DNA from: Rickettsia typhi
Lineage (GTDB): Bacteria > Pseudomonadota > Alphaproteobacteria > Rickettsiales > UBA1997
DNA: 15,395 bases
Assembly (NCBI GenBank): GCA_945906835.1
Contig: CAMDRL010000012.1
Coordinates: 1-15,395, forward strand
Reading direction: 5' to 3'
The notes beneath the pieces were generated by a model, which made no database searches, was not told the origin of the DNA, and worked only from the letters and a program-made list of their open reading frames with translations. The translations under genes were made by a program, and so were the position numbers. Position 1 is the first letter of the stretch. Each line of letters opens with the position of its first letter. Shown piece after piece: positions 15,308 through 15,395 of this stretch.

Positions 15308-15395
15308 ATGGTAAAAGCTTATAGCGAAGATTTAAGGATTAGGATTATTAATAAGGTTAAAGAGAACAAGGAAAGTCATGAACAGATAGCTAATA
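15308..15395 (+). CDS. IS630-family transposase, N-terminal fragment (cut by window end)
   Basis: 29 codons are visible: MVKAYSEDLRIRIINKVKEN followed by KESHEQIAN, and the frame is open at the window edge. The start is that of the helix-turn-helix DNA-binding region of IS630-type (Tc1/mariner-related) transposases, where xAYSxDLRxRII is the usual opening. GGAGA 5 nt upstream is the clearest ribosome-binding site in the window. Whether the transposase is intact, or encoded in two frames as in many IS630 members, cannot be seen. It lies about 270 bp after the VirB6-like gene and may mark the point where that locus was rearranged. Confidence 0.7.
   Translation, partial: MVKAYSEDLRIRIINKVKENKESHEQIAN

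Noticed and set aside
1..15395. CRISPR array, tRNA or rRNA genes, riboswitches
   Set aside because: No regularly spaced direct repeats, no tRNA cloverleaf pattern and no rRNA-like block were seen by eye; a covariance-model scan was not possible here.

Overview
The window is AT-rich and gene-dense. It looks like a chromosomal segment of an alphaproteobacterium of the Rickettsiales type, possibly Holosporales-like. Three things support this: a giant VirB6-type type IV secretion protein with a huge ectodomain and a long cytoplasmic tail (typical of rickettsial Rvh systems), an ELM1/DUF1022 protein, and many palindromic repeats between and at the ends of genes. ArgC and a branched-chain aminotransferase mean the organism keeps more amino-acid metabolism than classical Rickettsia. 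The lineage is inferred from gene content only; there is no rRNA or other phylogenetic marker that I could place.

Layout. 1-1640: two surface-polysaccharide genes facing each other, a short RgpF-type protein (+) and a GT2 glycosyltransferase (-). 1640-1880: divergent intergenic region with a palindromic repeat and a small stem-loop. 1881-4391: a tight plus-strand run of a branched-chain aminotransferase (ilvE), an exported thermonuclease-fold protein and argC. The first pair overlap as TAATG and the second pair are 10 nt apart. 4391-4539: a 149-bp MITE-like palindrome flanked by TTA repeats, which begins on the last base of the argC stop codon. 4540-6185: two 46-codon ORFs in one frame separated by a single TAA, the second overlapping mnmE, which makes a tRNA wobble-uridine modification GTPase.

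6280-6792: an orphan, strongly basic protein. 6823-6991: a 169-bp near-perfect palindrome that covers the rlmH stop codon. 6987-9019: rlmH (-) diverges from coaD (+), and coaD overlaps an ELM1-family gene as TAATG. 9031-9135: a fourth, nested palindromic repeat. 9251-15040: a single 1929-residue VirB6-like gene with a lipoprotein-type signal, a cysteine-containing ectodomain of about 1040 residues, a core of about six membrane segments and a charged tail of about 560 residues. 15041-15395: an AT-rich spacer with a terminator-like hairpin, then the start of an IS630-type transposase cut off by the window edge.

Themes. Most genes are housekeeping: amino-acid, CoA, tRNA and rRNA modification functions. 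What stands out is four unrelated inverted-repeat families in 15 kb, two of which overlap stop codons of essential-type genes, and the very large secretion-channel protein. Most resident genes lack a clear Shine-Dalgarno sequence, while the transposase has one.
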